Shown here one piece after another: positions 1 to 7,416 of a stretch of DNA of 64,000 nt (position 1 is its first letter; each line of letters starts with the position of its first letter). The stretch is from an uncultured Bacteroidales bacterium. GTDB lineage: Bacteria; Bacteroidota; Bacteroidia; Bacteroidales; Muribaculaceae. The position numbers and the translations under genes were made by a program. Where the stretch lies: the NCBI GenBank assembly GCA_902800715.1, contig CADCFN010000005.1, positions 1-64,000 of the forward strand, read 5' to 3'. The notes beneath the pieces were generated by a model, which saw only the letters and a program-made list of their open reading frames with translations, made no database searches and was not told the origin of the DNA.

Positions 1-203
1 ACATAGTAGGTCGTGCCGTTGTAGGTCACACGGCCGGGGATGGTGATGGTCGTTGGATTGCCGGCCGAGGCCGCCAGACCATTACAGTAGGCATCACCAG
101 TGGTCTCAATGTAATACTTGAGCGAGCCTACCGTGAACTCGGTCACTGCTTGGGCAGTGATGGCCATCACTGCCAGCATGAATGTTAGTAGAATCTTTTT
201 CAT
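1..203 (-). CDS. Secreted BspA-like surface protein, N-terminal fragment
   Basis: The first 67 codons are visible; the rest lies outside the window. The start at 203 begins a clear signal peptide (MKKILLTFMLAVMAITAQA). After cleavage the sequence has the form FTVGSLKYYI ... ITIPGRVTYNGTTYYV, which resembles the opening repeat of BspA-like leucine-rich-repeat surface proteins of Bacteroidales. Such proteins are exported and often act in adhesion. That family call is inferred from a short stretch, so another secreted repeat protein is possible. A good Bacteroidetes promoter lies just upstream, so the gene starts its own transcript. Confidence 0.6.
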   Translation of the reverse strand, partial: MKKILLTFMLAVMAITAQAVTEFTVGSLKYYIETTGDAYCNGLAASAGNPTTITIPGRVTYNGTTYY

Positions 204-250
204 AGCTCATTGGATTTAAAAGTTAATAATAATTGTTGTTTTTGATATCG

Positions 251-279
251 CAAATTTACAACATTATTATTGAATACAA
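251..279 (-). promoter_or_regulatory. Bacteroidetes-type promoter of the BspA-like gene
   Basis: On the minus strand TAAATTTG (258-251) matches the -7 consensus TAnnTTTG, and TTG (279-277) stands about 18 bp upstream as the -33 element. It is placed about 50 bp before the start codon at 203. Confidence 0.55.
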
Positions 280-383
280 TTAACATTTTCAGTCAAAAAA
301 CTGAACATTTTTGACCAAAATCACAAGAAAAAGCAATATTTATCAAAAACAATTAAAAAAATATACTTTTTCTTACTTTTTCG

Positions 384-954
384 ACAACCCCACGCCAAGA
401 CGCCAAGTTTTTTTTCAAACAACAAAGACAACTTTGAACAACAAAAACAACATTTAATTATGCATCCGCCACCGGGTTTTCAAACAACATGAACAACATT
501 GAACAACTGGAACAACATTTTTATTGGGCATCCGCCACCATTGCCCCCACGCTAAGGCGCTAAGGGTTAATGCTCGCTGCGCTCGCAGTTTAGAGTTTAG
601 GGTTTAGAGTTTAGAGGTGGCCATTCGTGAAATACGATAAAAATATGTAGGCGGATGCCATTCGTAAAATTAGCGTAATTCGTAGTTTTGGTCCCACGCT
701 AAGACGCCAAGCCGCTAAGGATTAGGGTTTAGAGGTGGGCATTCGTGAAATACGATAAAAATATGTAGGCGGATGCCATTCGTAAAATTAGCGTAATTCG
801 TAGTTTTGGCCTCACGCCAAGGTGCTAAGGTGTAGAGTTTAGAGGTGGTCATTCGTGAAATACGATAAAAATATGTAGGCGGATGCCATTCGTAAAATTA
901 GCGTAATTCGTAGTTTTGGCCTCACGCCAAGGCGCTAAGGGTTAAAGTTGGCAT
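384..954. repeat. Mosaic repeat array left of the terminase gene, including three ~115-bp tandem units
   Basis: This lies in a 942-bp stretch (204-1145) with no credible gene. It starts with two AAC-rich modules (TTTTCAAACAACA and relatives) ending in GGGCATCCGCC, then CACGCTAAGGCGCTAAGG and runs of TTTAGAG. From about 610 a compound unit occurs three times. Each copy carries ATTCGTGAAATACGAT, a GGCGGATGCC core, GCGTAATTCGTAGTTTTG and a CACGCCAAGGCGCTAAGG-type end. The ATTCGTGAAATACGAT landmarks begin at 623, 741 and 851, so the periods are 118 and 110 bp. The copies are nearly identical, and no protein reading is maintained. Related modules recur at 2960-3250, 6993-7345 and 9838-10408. Confidence 0.85.
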
Positions 955-1050
955 TCGCATTGAAAAACGTGCGAAATTGCATCGACAAGAGCCGTCCCTG
1001 TTTTGTTCGTTTTGTTCGTTTTGTTCGTTTCGTCCGTTTTGTTTATTTTG
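838..1050 (+). repeat. Left arm of a long inverted repeat bounding the island
   Basis: This stretch is repeated in inverted orientation at 9838-10028. Shared landmarks, in order, are ATTCGTGAAATACGAT, GCGTAATTCGTAGTTTTG, AAAGTTGGCATTCGCATTG, CGTGCGAAATTGCATC (968-983) and a run of TTCGTTTTG units (about 1005-1057). By eye nearly all positions match over about 190 bp, apart from short indels. The two arms enclose about 8.8 kb holding the terminase, replication and methyltransferase genes. Confidence 0.75.
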
Positions 1051-1145
1051 TCCGCGCACGCACGCAACAGGAAAACAATCAATAGCCTGGAGTTCCTTAT
1101 CCATGGCGCCAGCAGTTTCCATCACCCGCGGGCATCGATGCGGGC

Positions 1146-2951
1146 TCATGCCATTTTCATGGCAATTTCTCTTATCACATACAAGGCTTCGGCCCTGTTG
1201 ATGATGTATTGCTGCAGTCCAGGCTTGTCGGCATAGTACCTGCCATTGGGCATCATAATCATGTGTGCCACCGCTGTGGCTGCCGTCTGGTCCCGGTCGA
1301 TATAGCCGTTGTTCTTGGCGTTCAGTATGAGTTCATAGAACATCAACGGGAACACGTTCTTGCTCACCTCAAGCATGAACTTGCGCTTGCGGTCATAGAG
1401 CAGGTTGCCATATTTCCCCAAGACCTCGTTGACGATAAAGGTGCCCTGCTGGCGCTGGCTTTCCACCATGTTGATATCATTGTTCTCGATGACGAGGATA
1501 GCATGGTCATATTGCTCGGCTAGTGCTGTGGCATGTATTGCAAGCAGATTCAGCGGCATGACACCCACCCATTGTGCCGCCAGTTCGGGACAGGTGGGTT
1601 TCTTGCGGTTGTCGCGTTTCAAGTCCCAGACACTGATGATGCTCGGGAAATCGGCATCCTTTTCGCTGCCCACCGTCAGCACGACAAGATGCGGGGCATT
1701 GCGGTTGACGCGTGCTTCGGGATATTCAAACCCGTCACTGCCCATGAGCCATTTCACTCCCCTGCCCTTACAGGTCTCGGGCGCACGCTGCCAAATCATG
1801 ACGCCATTGTCGGTGGTGGCGGCCGGTGCGGTGACGTTTTCAACGATTTGTTCCTGTTCGGCAGTCGAGAAGACATATTTCATGCTGTTCTCAAACGCCT
1901 CAACATCATCGCTGGGAAACTCCGCTTTCATCAGGTTGTGCTCGCTGAATTCCTTGCGTTTCTCGTGATACCAGCTGATCTGCTCCAGCGTGCAGCCCTT
2001 GTCCCACAGTGCCCGCTCATAGTCGTCACAGCCATCGAGGTCAAACGTCTCGTCCAGTTCCCTGCGGTAGATGTCGATTTCGTTCCAGGCGACAAACACG
2101 GGCTTGAAGGCACTCTTGCCCTGCTTGGCACGCTGCCACTCGTTATAGAAAAACGAGTTCATGCCGTTGGCGGTGCTTTCCATCACAATCACCGTGCCCG
2201 GTCCTAGCGGGATAGTGCCCGTGACCGTGCGTATCAGGTCGTTGGGGTCGATATTGCGGTTGCTGCTCCAGAATGCCACCTCGCTCAGGTGGGCGTAACT
2301 CAAGTTCAGTCCTCGCGCCGAATCGGGAGAATAGCTGCTCGTCAGGCATATCGTGCACTCACGGCCGCTGATTTCCTGGATGTCCTTGCAATCGGGCACA
2401 TTCTTCAACTTGAAGTCCTGTTCATCGTCAAGGAACTCCTTGGGGTAGTTCTGCAGGATGGTGCGCAGCATCTGCTTGATGGCAAACGAGCTGTTGCGCT
2501 TGTGCCCCACGATGATGCTGCTCTTGCCCTTGTTCACCACCAGCTGCAGCCAGGCGATATACACCTGTACCAGCGTCGAGCCGCCCCACTGGCGGGCCTT
2601 CAGCAGGATAATCCTCACGGGCTGCCCGTCCAGGCGCTGCCGCTCCATCTCGCCCAGTAGCCGCCGCTGCGGGCGGTTGAGGACAAAGGGTATGAGCCTG
2701 CCCGTCATCTTGTCGGTAATCTTGACGCAGCGCCAGCACCAGTATTCAAAGTCGTGCTTCACGCGCGCCCGTTGCTGCCCGATGGAGGTCATGCCCTGAT
2801 AGTCCGGGCAGTCCTCGAGCAGGCTCACAGGCAGATAATCACCACCGCAATCAACCCGATCACCCGAGCAGCCAATGCCGCTCTGCGGGTCATACGCTTC
2901 TTGTAATTGCTTGTTGCGTTTTTCATTCTCTTTTAATAATTGTGTTTTCAT
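1146..2951 (-). CDS. Phage-type terminase large subunit (TerL), no other phage gene nearby
   Basis: The 601-residue protein has both halves of a DNA-packaging motor. The ATPase half shows a deviant Walker A, LLKARQWGGSTL (about 116-127), with the lysine at the front as in several terminases. The Walker B is YAHLSEVAFW (219-228), with Glu224 as candidate catalytic residue, followed by a coupling-type MESTANG (258-264). The RNase H-like nuclease half shows ISVWDLKR and ILVIENND (about 455-505), typical of TerL. The length is normal for the family. Large terminases cut concatemeric phage DNA and pump it into proheads. Here no portal, capsid, protease or small terminase is seen, so the gene is a prophage relic, a satellite component or a repurposed nuclease/ATPase. 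It is flanked on both sides by repeat arrays in opposite orientation. Confidence 0.82.
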   Translation of the reverse strand: MKTQLLKENEKRNKQLQEAYDPQSGIGCSGDRVDCGGDYLPVSLLEDCPDYQGMTSIGQQRARVKHDFEYWCWRCVKITDKMTGRLIPFVLNRPQRRLLGEMERQRLDGQPVRIILLKARQWGGSTLVQVYIAWLQLVVNKGKSSIIVGHKRNSSFAIKQMLRTILQNYPKEFLDDEQDFKLKNVPDCKDIQEISGRECTICLTSSYSPDSARGLNLSYAHLSEVAFWSSNRNIDPNDLIRTVTGTIPLGPGTVIVMESTANGMNSFFYNEWQRAKQGKSAFKPVFVAWNEIDIYRRELDETFDLDGCDDYERALWDKGCTLEQISWYHEKRKEFSEHNLMKAEFPSDDVEAFENSMKYVFSTAEQEQIVENVTAPAATTDNGVMIWQRAPETCKGRGVKWLMGSDGFEYPEARVNRNAPHLVVLTVGSEKDADFPSIISVWDLKRDNRKKPTCPELAAQWVGVMPLNLLAIHATALAEQYDHAILVIENNDINMVESQRQQGTFIVNEVLGKYGNLLYDRKRKFMLEVSKNVFPLMFYELILNAKNNGYIDRDQTAATAVAHMIMMPNGRYYADKPGLQQYIINRAEALYVIREIAMKMA

Positions 2952-2959
2952 GGTTATTT

Positions 2960-3252
2960 CTTTAAACTACAAATTACGCGAATTTAACTAATTAGGCATC
3001 CGCATTCAATTATTACGAATTTAACTAACCTAGCATCCGCATAATCCGCGTTGCTTAAAAAAGGGATGCGGATGCAAAGATAAATGTTGTTCATGTTGTT
3101 CAATGTTGTCTTTGTTGTTTGAAAAAGGGATGCAAATGCAAAGATAAAAGTTGTTTTTGTTGTTCAATGTTGTCTTTGTTGTTTGAAAAAGGGATGCGGA
3201 TGCCCCTCTAAACTCTAAACTCTAAACTCTAAACTGCGAGCGCAGCGAGCAT
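2960..3252 (-). repeat. Mosaic repeat array right of the terminase gene, modules in reverse orientation
   Basis: It lies in the 642-bp gene-free stretch 2952-3593. The modules are the reverse complements of those left of the terminase: degenerate copies of the CTACGAATTACGC module with GGCATCCGC cores near 2996 and 3023, two GTTGTT...TTTGAAAAAGGGATGC modules (about 3085-3200), then CTCTAAACTCTAAACT and CTGCGAGCGCAGCGAGCAT. The sequence CTGCGAGCGCAG can form a small hairpin. The terminase is therefore bracketed by arrays pointing in opposite directions. Confidence 0.75.
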
Positions 3253-3381
3253 GGTTGCAAAGATAATACATCGGTGTGGGGTTTGTCAAGTGTTTTGTGG
3301 TAAAAAATCAACTATCAGGCCCGACAAACTACCTTTTTTGGTTAAATAATTGGTGTTTTGCAAACTTTTTTGCCGTTTTTC

Positions 3382-3413
3382 TTGACTTTGGGGGTTTCCA
3401 GGCAGTAACTTTG
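3382..3413 (+). promoter_or_regulatory. Promoter of the replication-module operon
   Basis: TTG (3382-3384) and TAACTTTG (3406-3413), 21 bp apart, match the Bacteroidetes promoter pattern. Transcription would start near 3420, so the TTAGGAGTTAGGAATT array would form the 5' leader of the operon mRNA. Confidence 0.6.
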
Positions 3414-3420
3414 CAGCGAC

Positions 3421-3500
3421 CTTTAGGAGTTAGGAATTAGGAGTTAGGAATTAGGAGTTAGGAATTAGGAGTTAGGAATTAGGAATTAGGAATTAGGAGT
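3421..3500. repeat. TTAGGAGTTAGGAATT simple-repeat array in the leader of the replication operon
   Basis: About eight 7-8 bp units alternate between TTAGGAG and TTAGGAA forms and end at a GGCATCCGCC core (about 3502-3511). The same units, inverted, recur at 14805-14905 and 18890-18925. Confidence 0.85.
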
Positions 3501-3593
3501 TGGCATCCGCCATTCTAACAACTAAGGACTTACAACTAGAAACTAGGGACTAGAAACTAAGGACTATTATTAACCATTAAAACCATTCAAACC

Positions 3594-4658
3594 ATGGAAA
3601 ACGCTGAATTTATTTTGAATGAAATGCGCCGGCAGGCAGAGCTCTCCTGCGAGGAGCGCATGACAAACGAGTACAATGAGCTCATTAAGGATTATGTCAT
3701 CGACCGTAATGTCGAGTATCCTGACCCCGAGTATCTGATTGAGATTGGCGGCGTGCCCACGCTGCCCAAGGGCAACCTTGTCGCCCTGAGCGCCAAGTGG
3801 AAGAACGGCAAGACCTTCTTCTGCCAAGTGCTGGGCGCCATCTTCCTGGGCAGCGACCAGTTTGCCAACTGCCGCAGCCGCCAAGACGAGGGACGCATGC
3901 TGTTCTTTGACACCGAGCAAGCCGAGAGCGATACCGCCCGCATCCAAAAGACGATTGAAGTCATGACGCCCGGGCAGCGGCATAGCGACTTTAGGGTATT
4001 TTGCCTGCGCGAAGCTGTCATCGACAAGGACATCGACCAGAATGCAACAGTTTCCCGGTTTGACCTTATCAACCGAGCCATCATGCAGGAGCAACCCGAC
4101 CTGGTCTTCATCGACGGCATCGCCGACCTGATTTACAACTACAACGACGTGATTGAGAGCCAGGAAGTGGTCAACAAGCTCGCCGCCATTGCCAACCGCC
4201 ACAACTGCTGCATCATCGTAGTCATGCACCAGAACAAGGGTCGCCAGGACAAGAATATGAAGGGTCACCTGGGCACCATGCTGTATCAGAAGTGCAGCGA
4301 CGTGTTCAACGTGGAGAAGTGCGGCAGCCTGTTTGTCGCCAGCCATACCGTGAGCCGTCACCGCAACAGCGAGGACATCGCCTTCAAGCTCGATGCCAAT
4401 GCCGTGCCCATGGACGCCGTTGCCGACCGCCAGTTGCAGGTCGAACTGGACCGCCAGCAGCATGAGAGTAGCATCAGGGATATGCTGTCCGACCTTATCC
4501 CCGAGGACGGCACCCCTGTCCGCCGCAAGGATGTGGTCGAGCAATTATGCAAGAACTACGGTTGCAAGAAAGTGAAGTGTTACCGGATTATCAGCGATGC
4601 CATCAAGCAGGGATGGCTTGTTGAAATCGACCGTTTGAGAGTTAAACTCAAGGCTTGA
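3594..4658 (+). CDS. RepA/RecA-family replication ATPase (AAA_25-like)
   Basis: The 354-residue protein has a Walker A at SAKWKNGKT (about 66-74), a first beta-strand acidic motif in GRMLFFDTEQ (about 101-110), a Walker B in LVFIDGIADL (about 170-179) and a sensor-like CIIVVMHQNKG (about 204-214). This is the layout of hexameric RepA/RecA-type helicase ATPases found at the head of replication modules of phages, plasmids and integrated elements. The last 70 residues look like a separate small helical domain, possibly a winged helix. The start at 3594 follows an A-rich stretch and fits the promoter at 3382-3413. It is the first gene of a plus-strand set with the genes at 4878, 5500, 6593 and 6840. 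The likely role is DNA unwinding during replication of the element. Confidence 0.75.
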   Translation: MENAEFILNEMRRQAELSCEERMTNEYNELIKDYVIDRNVEYPDPEYLIEIGGVPTLPKGNLVALSAKWKNGKTFFCQVLGAIFLGSDQFANCRSRQDEGRMLFFDTEQAESDTARIQKTIEVMTPGQRHSDFRVFCLREAVIDKDIDQNATVSRFDLINRAIMQEQPDLVFIDGIADLIYNYNDVIESQEVVNKLAAIANRHNCCIIVVMHQNKGRQDKNMKGHLGTMLYQKCSDVFNVEKCGSLFVASHTVSRHRNSEDIAFKLDANAVPMDAVADRQLQVELDRQQHESSIRDMLSDLIPEDGTPVRRKDVVEQLCKNYGCKKVKCYRIISDAIKQGWLVEIDRLRVKLKA

Positions 4659-4664
4659 ATACTG

Positions 4665-4710
4665 TTCATTTCATTTCGCTATTATATATATAAATAGAAT
4701 GAAATGAATG
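4665..4710. other. Hairpin between replication genes, possible attenuator or terminator
   Basis: The arms TTCATTTCATTTCGCTATT (4665-4683) and AATAGAATGAAATGAATG (4693-4710) are nearly complementary around an AT-only loop. It follows the ATPase stop codon directly. No T-run follows, so termination is uncertain. ATGAAATGA-type simple repeats continue to about 4725, and TTCGTTTCGTTCATTTCG repeats occur near 4790-4815. Confidence 0.45.
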
Positions 4711-4877
4711 AAATAAATGAAATGAAAATGATGTCATCGCAAGTTTTGACACAACATTTTCAATTCAATACATTAATAGTATTACGCTTCGTTCGTTTCG
4801 TTCATTTCGTTTCAACCATACACGCGATACCAACCGTTTTTTTAATTCACAATATTCACTTTTCAATTCTTATTACC

Positions 4878-5519
4878 ATGAAAAAGTACAATGATTTGAC
4901 ACCCGTCGTCAACACGATTGCCGATGCCCTGAACAACGGACTGACCATCGGCATTAAAACCGTTAATCAAGAGCCGCTGGTAGTAGTGGCAGATGAGGCT
5001 GCTGGCCTTGAGTTGAGTGCCACCGTGGGCCATCCCCGGGTATTCCATCCCAAGGATTGCCGAGCCAAGTCGTCCAAGCCCGTCAAGACCATCACCCAGA
5101 AGAAGAAAAACTCCCGCTGGTGGTCACGCTTCAACCTCGAGAAGAACATCATGAAGATGACCTTGCTCGCCCTGCAGGACCGCTATCCCGCCGAGGAGAG
5201 TTTCCGTCAAGACGCTTTTGCCGAGAAACTAGCTGCCATGATGCGTTGGGAGGTCTCTACCGCCAAGCGCCACATCACCCAAGCCGCCAAGATGGGCATC
5301 ATCAACCGCGCCGTGATTGGTACCACCTATCACATCACCGGGGTGAACGACATTGACGCCAACACCGCCCGCGAGGAAATTGCCGACCGCAATCAGCCCC
5401 CCGAACTGCTGCCCATACCGGGGCTCGAGAGCCCTGAAGGGAACGCTATCGCCCAAGAGGGGAAACCGACCTTGGAACTGCAGATAGAGAAAGCCGTCGA
5501 TGAAACCTTCATCCCCTAG
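4878..5519 (+). CDS. Replication-module protein with possible winged helix, unrecognised
   Basis: The protein is 213 residues from the start at 4878 (MKKYNDLTP). An upstream in-frame ATG at 4704 would add only low-complexity residues encoded by simple repeats, so I reject it. The N-terminal 70 residues are unrecognised. A basic stretch (KTITQKKKNSRWW, about 74-86) is followed by a helical segment (about 90-155) reading LALQDRYPAEESF ... STAKRHITQAAKMGIIN. This resembles a winged-helix DNA-binding domain of the kind found in replication initiators and accessory proteins of mobile elements. It overlaps the next gene by 20 bp, which indicates co-translation. The function is inferred from context. 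Confidence 0.6.
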   Translation: MKKYNDLTPVVNTIADALNNGLTIGIKTVNQEPLVVVADEAAGLELSATVGHPRVFHPKDCRAKSSKPVKTITQKKKNSRWWSRFNLEKNIMKMTLLALQDRYPAEESFRQDAFAEKLAAMMRWEVSTAKRHITQAAKMGIINRAVIGTTYHITGVNDIDANTAREEIADRNQPPELLPIPGLESPEGNAIAQEGKPTLELQIEKAVDETFIP

Positions 5520-6591
5520 ACGCTGCTACCCCCTCGACCTGGACCGCATCGCACGCGATGTGGCAGCAAGGGGTATCGACATCGCGCCCACCCGCTTGAC
5601 GTGGGAACGGCTCGCCAACTGCTGCGCCGCCATCGCCGGCGAGCAAGGGCGCGATGCCTTTCACCTGATGGCTGCCGTGTGGCCCGACTACAGCCTGCAC
5701 GACAGCGAGCTGTGCTACAACCGCGCCCTCAGGCACACGGGCAAGCAGGTCTCGCCTGGTTACCTCGTCAGCGCCCTCAAGAGCCACGGCATGGACTTGA
5801 CCCAGCGTCGCTACCGCGCCAGCGGTACGCCTATCAAAATCATCAACAACAAGAACCGAAAAACACAACAACAAATGAAAAACATCCCAATAAACACCAT
5901 GGTCAGCACGTTGCCCAACGGGCGGTCGCTCATCGGAGCCAACCCGCTCATCGACCAGCTGACAATCCTCTTCCCGCAGACCGCCGTACTCAAGGCAGTC
6001 ATCAACTATTTCATCGGCTTCAACGCCTTCAAGACGGGAAACCCGGGCGACGCCCTGATATTCTGGCAAATCAACGAGAAAAACCAGATTCTCAACGCCA
6101 AGCGCATCTACTACAAGTTTGATTGTCACCGCGACAAGAAGATACCGCCCACACTCATGTACCCCGGCAACCCGCAATGCCTGTTCGGGCTACACAACCT
6201 CAAGGGTGCCGACCCCAAGCAGCCCATTGCCATCGTCGAGAGCGAGAAAAGCGCCCTGATCATGAGCATCGTCATGCCCAAGTACCTGTGGATGGCGTGC
6301 GGCAGCCTCAACAACTTCAACGAGAAGATGCTCAAGCCCCTGCGTGACAGGAAGATTGTCGCCTTCCCCGACGTGGACATCAAGCGCGACAAGGCAAGCG
6401 GATTCTCGGTATCACTGGCATTGTGGGAGAAAACCGTCAACCAGTTGCGACAGCAGGGCTGGGACATCACCATCGATATGGAACTGGAGAAAAACGTGAA
6501 CTCAGCCCAGCGCATGGATAAAATCGATGTCGCCGACATCGCCCTAGAGCAAGCCAGGAAAAAGCATGTAGAACGATTAAAAAGACACTGA
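5500..6591 (+). CDS. PriCT/Toprim primase-like protein (DUF6371 type)
   Basis: The protein is 363 residues. The N-terminal 110 residues (LDLDRIARDVAARGIDI ... GRDAFHLMAAVWPDY ... YLVSALKSHGMDL) resemble the PriCT-type module seen with Bacteroidetes mobile-element primases. The C-terminal half carries a Toprim-like core: IAIVESEKSA (about 242-251, conserved Glu), a glycine turn at ACGSLNNF, and IVAFPDVD (about 285-292) for the acidic DxD pair. The combination suggests primer synthesis or an associated nucleotidyl step in replication. Residues 110-130 are a low-complexity Asn/Lys/Gln linker. It overlaps the previous gene by 20 bp and is 1 bp from the next. Confidence 0.68.
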   Translation: MKPSSPRRCYPLDLDRIARDVAARGIDIAPTRLTWERLANCCAAIAGEQGRDAFHLMAAVWPDYSLHDSELCYNRALRHTGKQVSPGYLVSALKSHGMDLTQRRYRASGTPIKIINNKNRKTQQQMKNIPINTMVSTLPNGRSLIGANPLIDQLTILFPQTAVLKAVINYFIGFNAFKTGNPGDALIFWQINEKNQILNAKRIYYKFDCHRDKKIPPTLMYPGNPQCLFGLHNLKGADPKQPIAIVESEKSALIMSIVMPKYLWMACGSLNNFNEKMLKPLRDRKIVAFPDVDIKRDKASGFSVSLALWEKTVNQLRQQGWDITIDMELEKNVNSAQRMDKIDVADIALEQARKKHVERLKRH

Positions 6592-6592
6592 C

Positions 6593-6847
6593 ATGAACAA
6601 GCCACGACAACAACCGTCACTCGAGGAAATGCTGCGCGCCTTTCCGCAAGACCTGAGCAACGACTGGCAGCTGTTTGCATTCACCAGCGGCAACTTCCAG
6701 TTCCAGACCTCCTGCCCCGTGGGCTCCAAGTCCTTCTATGGCAAAGACCTAAGGCAGGTCATCACCGATGCCTATAACGAGATGACACACGCACGCGCGA
6801 ACGAAACGAACAAAACGGACAAAATAAACGAAACGAACAATGTATGA
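6593..6847 (+). CDS. Small replication-module protein whose tail is encoded by a repeat
   Basis: The protein is 84 residues with no family I recognise. Residues 1-66 look like a normal small folded protein (LEEMLRAFPQDLSNDWQLFA ... KDLRQVITDAYNEM). The last 16 residues (ANETNKTDKINETNNV) are translated straight from the ACGAAACGAACAAAACGGAC-type simple repeat also found at about 1005-1057 and 9835-9880. The repeat thus supplies the C-terminus. It follows the primase-like gene by 1 bp and overlaps the next small gene. Confidence 0.55.
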   Translation: MNKPRQQPSLEEMLRAFPQDLSNDWQLFAFTSGNFQFQTSCPVGSKSFYGKDLRQVITDAYNEMTHARANETNKTDKINETNNV

Positions 6848-6992
6848 AAATATCGACAATCCCGTCTACGAAGAAACTGACCACGGTGACATCATCCACA
6901 TCAGCGAACTGCCCCCCGTCTTAATCAAAAACAGACCCGACCACGGTCCCCCAATGACACCCGAAATTGAGGCACTATGGACCACCCCGTGA
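6840..6992 (+). CDS. Overlapping 50-residue small protein
   Basis: ATG at 6840 lies inside the end of the previous gene and overlaps its stop codon region by 8 bp. It reads 50 codons to TGA at 6990-6992 and starts MYENIDNPVYEETDHGDIIH. The protein is acidic and rich in Pro and His, with no recognised domain. The overlap indicates translational coupling as the last gene of the replication operon. Codon use resembles the neighbouring genes rather than the repeats. It could be a chance frame, but position and composition favour a real gene. Confidence 0.5.
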   Translation: MYENIDNPVYEETDHGDIIHISELPPVLIKNRPDHGPPMTPEIEALWTTP

Positions 6993-7345
6993 CTACACAT
7001 CAAAGCCACCAAGTTTTTCAAACAACAAAAACAACAAAGACTATTCCCTGCGGAACGATGCCATAATTAAAAACAACTCAAACAACTCAAACAACAGGAA
7101 CAACTTTTTATTGGGCATCCGCCCTCGGGTTTTCAAACAACATGAACAACATTGAACAACAGGAACAACTTTTTTATTGGGCATCCGCCAACCATGCCCT
7201 CACGCTAAGCCGCCAAGCCGCCAAAGGTTAGAGTTTAGAGGTGGCCATTCGTGAAATACGATAAAAATATGTAGGCGGATGCCATTCGTGAAATTAGCGT
7301 AATTCGTAGTTTTGCCCTCACGCTAAGCCGCCAAGCCGCTAAAGT
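6993..7345 (+). repeat. Mosaic repeat array left of the methyltransferase pair, forward orientation
   Basis: It fills the 424-bp gap 6993-7416. Two AAC-rich modules (TTTTTCAAACAACA, ..., GGGCATCCGCC) lie at about 7013-7190. Then come CACGCTAAGCCGCCAAGCCG, TTAGAGTTTAGAGG, and one ATTCGTGAAATACGAT ... GGCGGATGCC ... GCGTAATTCGTAGTTTTG unit (about 7243-7315). Orientation matches the array left of the terminase and is opposite to the array at 10029-10408. Confidence 0.8.
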
Positions 7346-7357
7346 TTAAAAACAAAC

Positions 7358-7392
7358 GCGGTGCAACCGACCTCAACCCTCGGCTGCACCGC
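7358..7392 (-). terminator. Rho-independent terminator of the methyltransferase/DUF262 operon
   Basis: GCGGTGCAACCGA (7358-7370) and TCGGCTGCACCGC (7380-7392) pair with one mismatch around a 9-nt loop. On the minus strand a T-rich tract follows (GTTTGTTTTT). It stands 25 bp after the DUF262-HNH stop codon. Confidence 0.75.
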
Positions 7393-7416
7393 TATTGTTA
7401 TCGGCTTGGGATGCTA

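Noticed and set aside
590..620. TTTAGGG/TTTAGAG runs as telomere-like or chromosome-end sequence
   Set aside because: They are short, internal, interrupted and found many times between genes, with ordinary chromosome on both sides.
610..954. Tandem units as a CRISPR array
   Set aside because: The whole ~115-bp unit is repeated, with no unique spacers of constant length, and no cas gene is in the window.
922..1149. Small open frames on both strands over the TTCGTTTTG repeat
   Set aside because: The translations are low-complexity (Asn/Glu/Gln or Cys/Phe/Leu runs) and are products of the simple repeat.
3570..4544. 324-codon open frame on the minus strand opposite the RepA-like ATPase
   Set aside because: The plus-strand gene has Walker motifs; the opposite frame is only an antisense shadow.
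4704..4877. Upstream extension of the winged-helix-like protein to an ATG at 4704
   Set aside because: The added residues come from ATGAAATGA-type simple repeats and an AT-rich leader; the start at 4878 gives a normal protein beginning.
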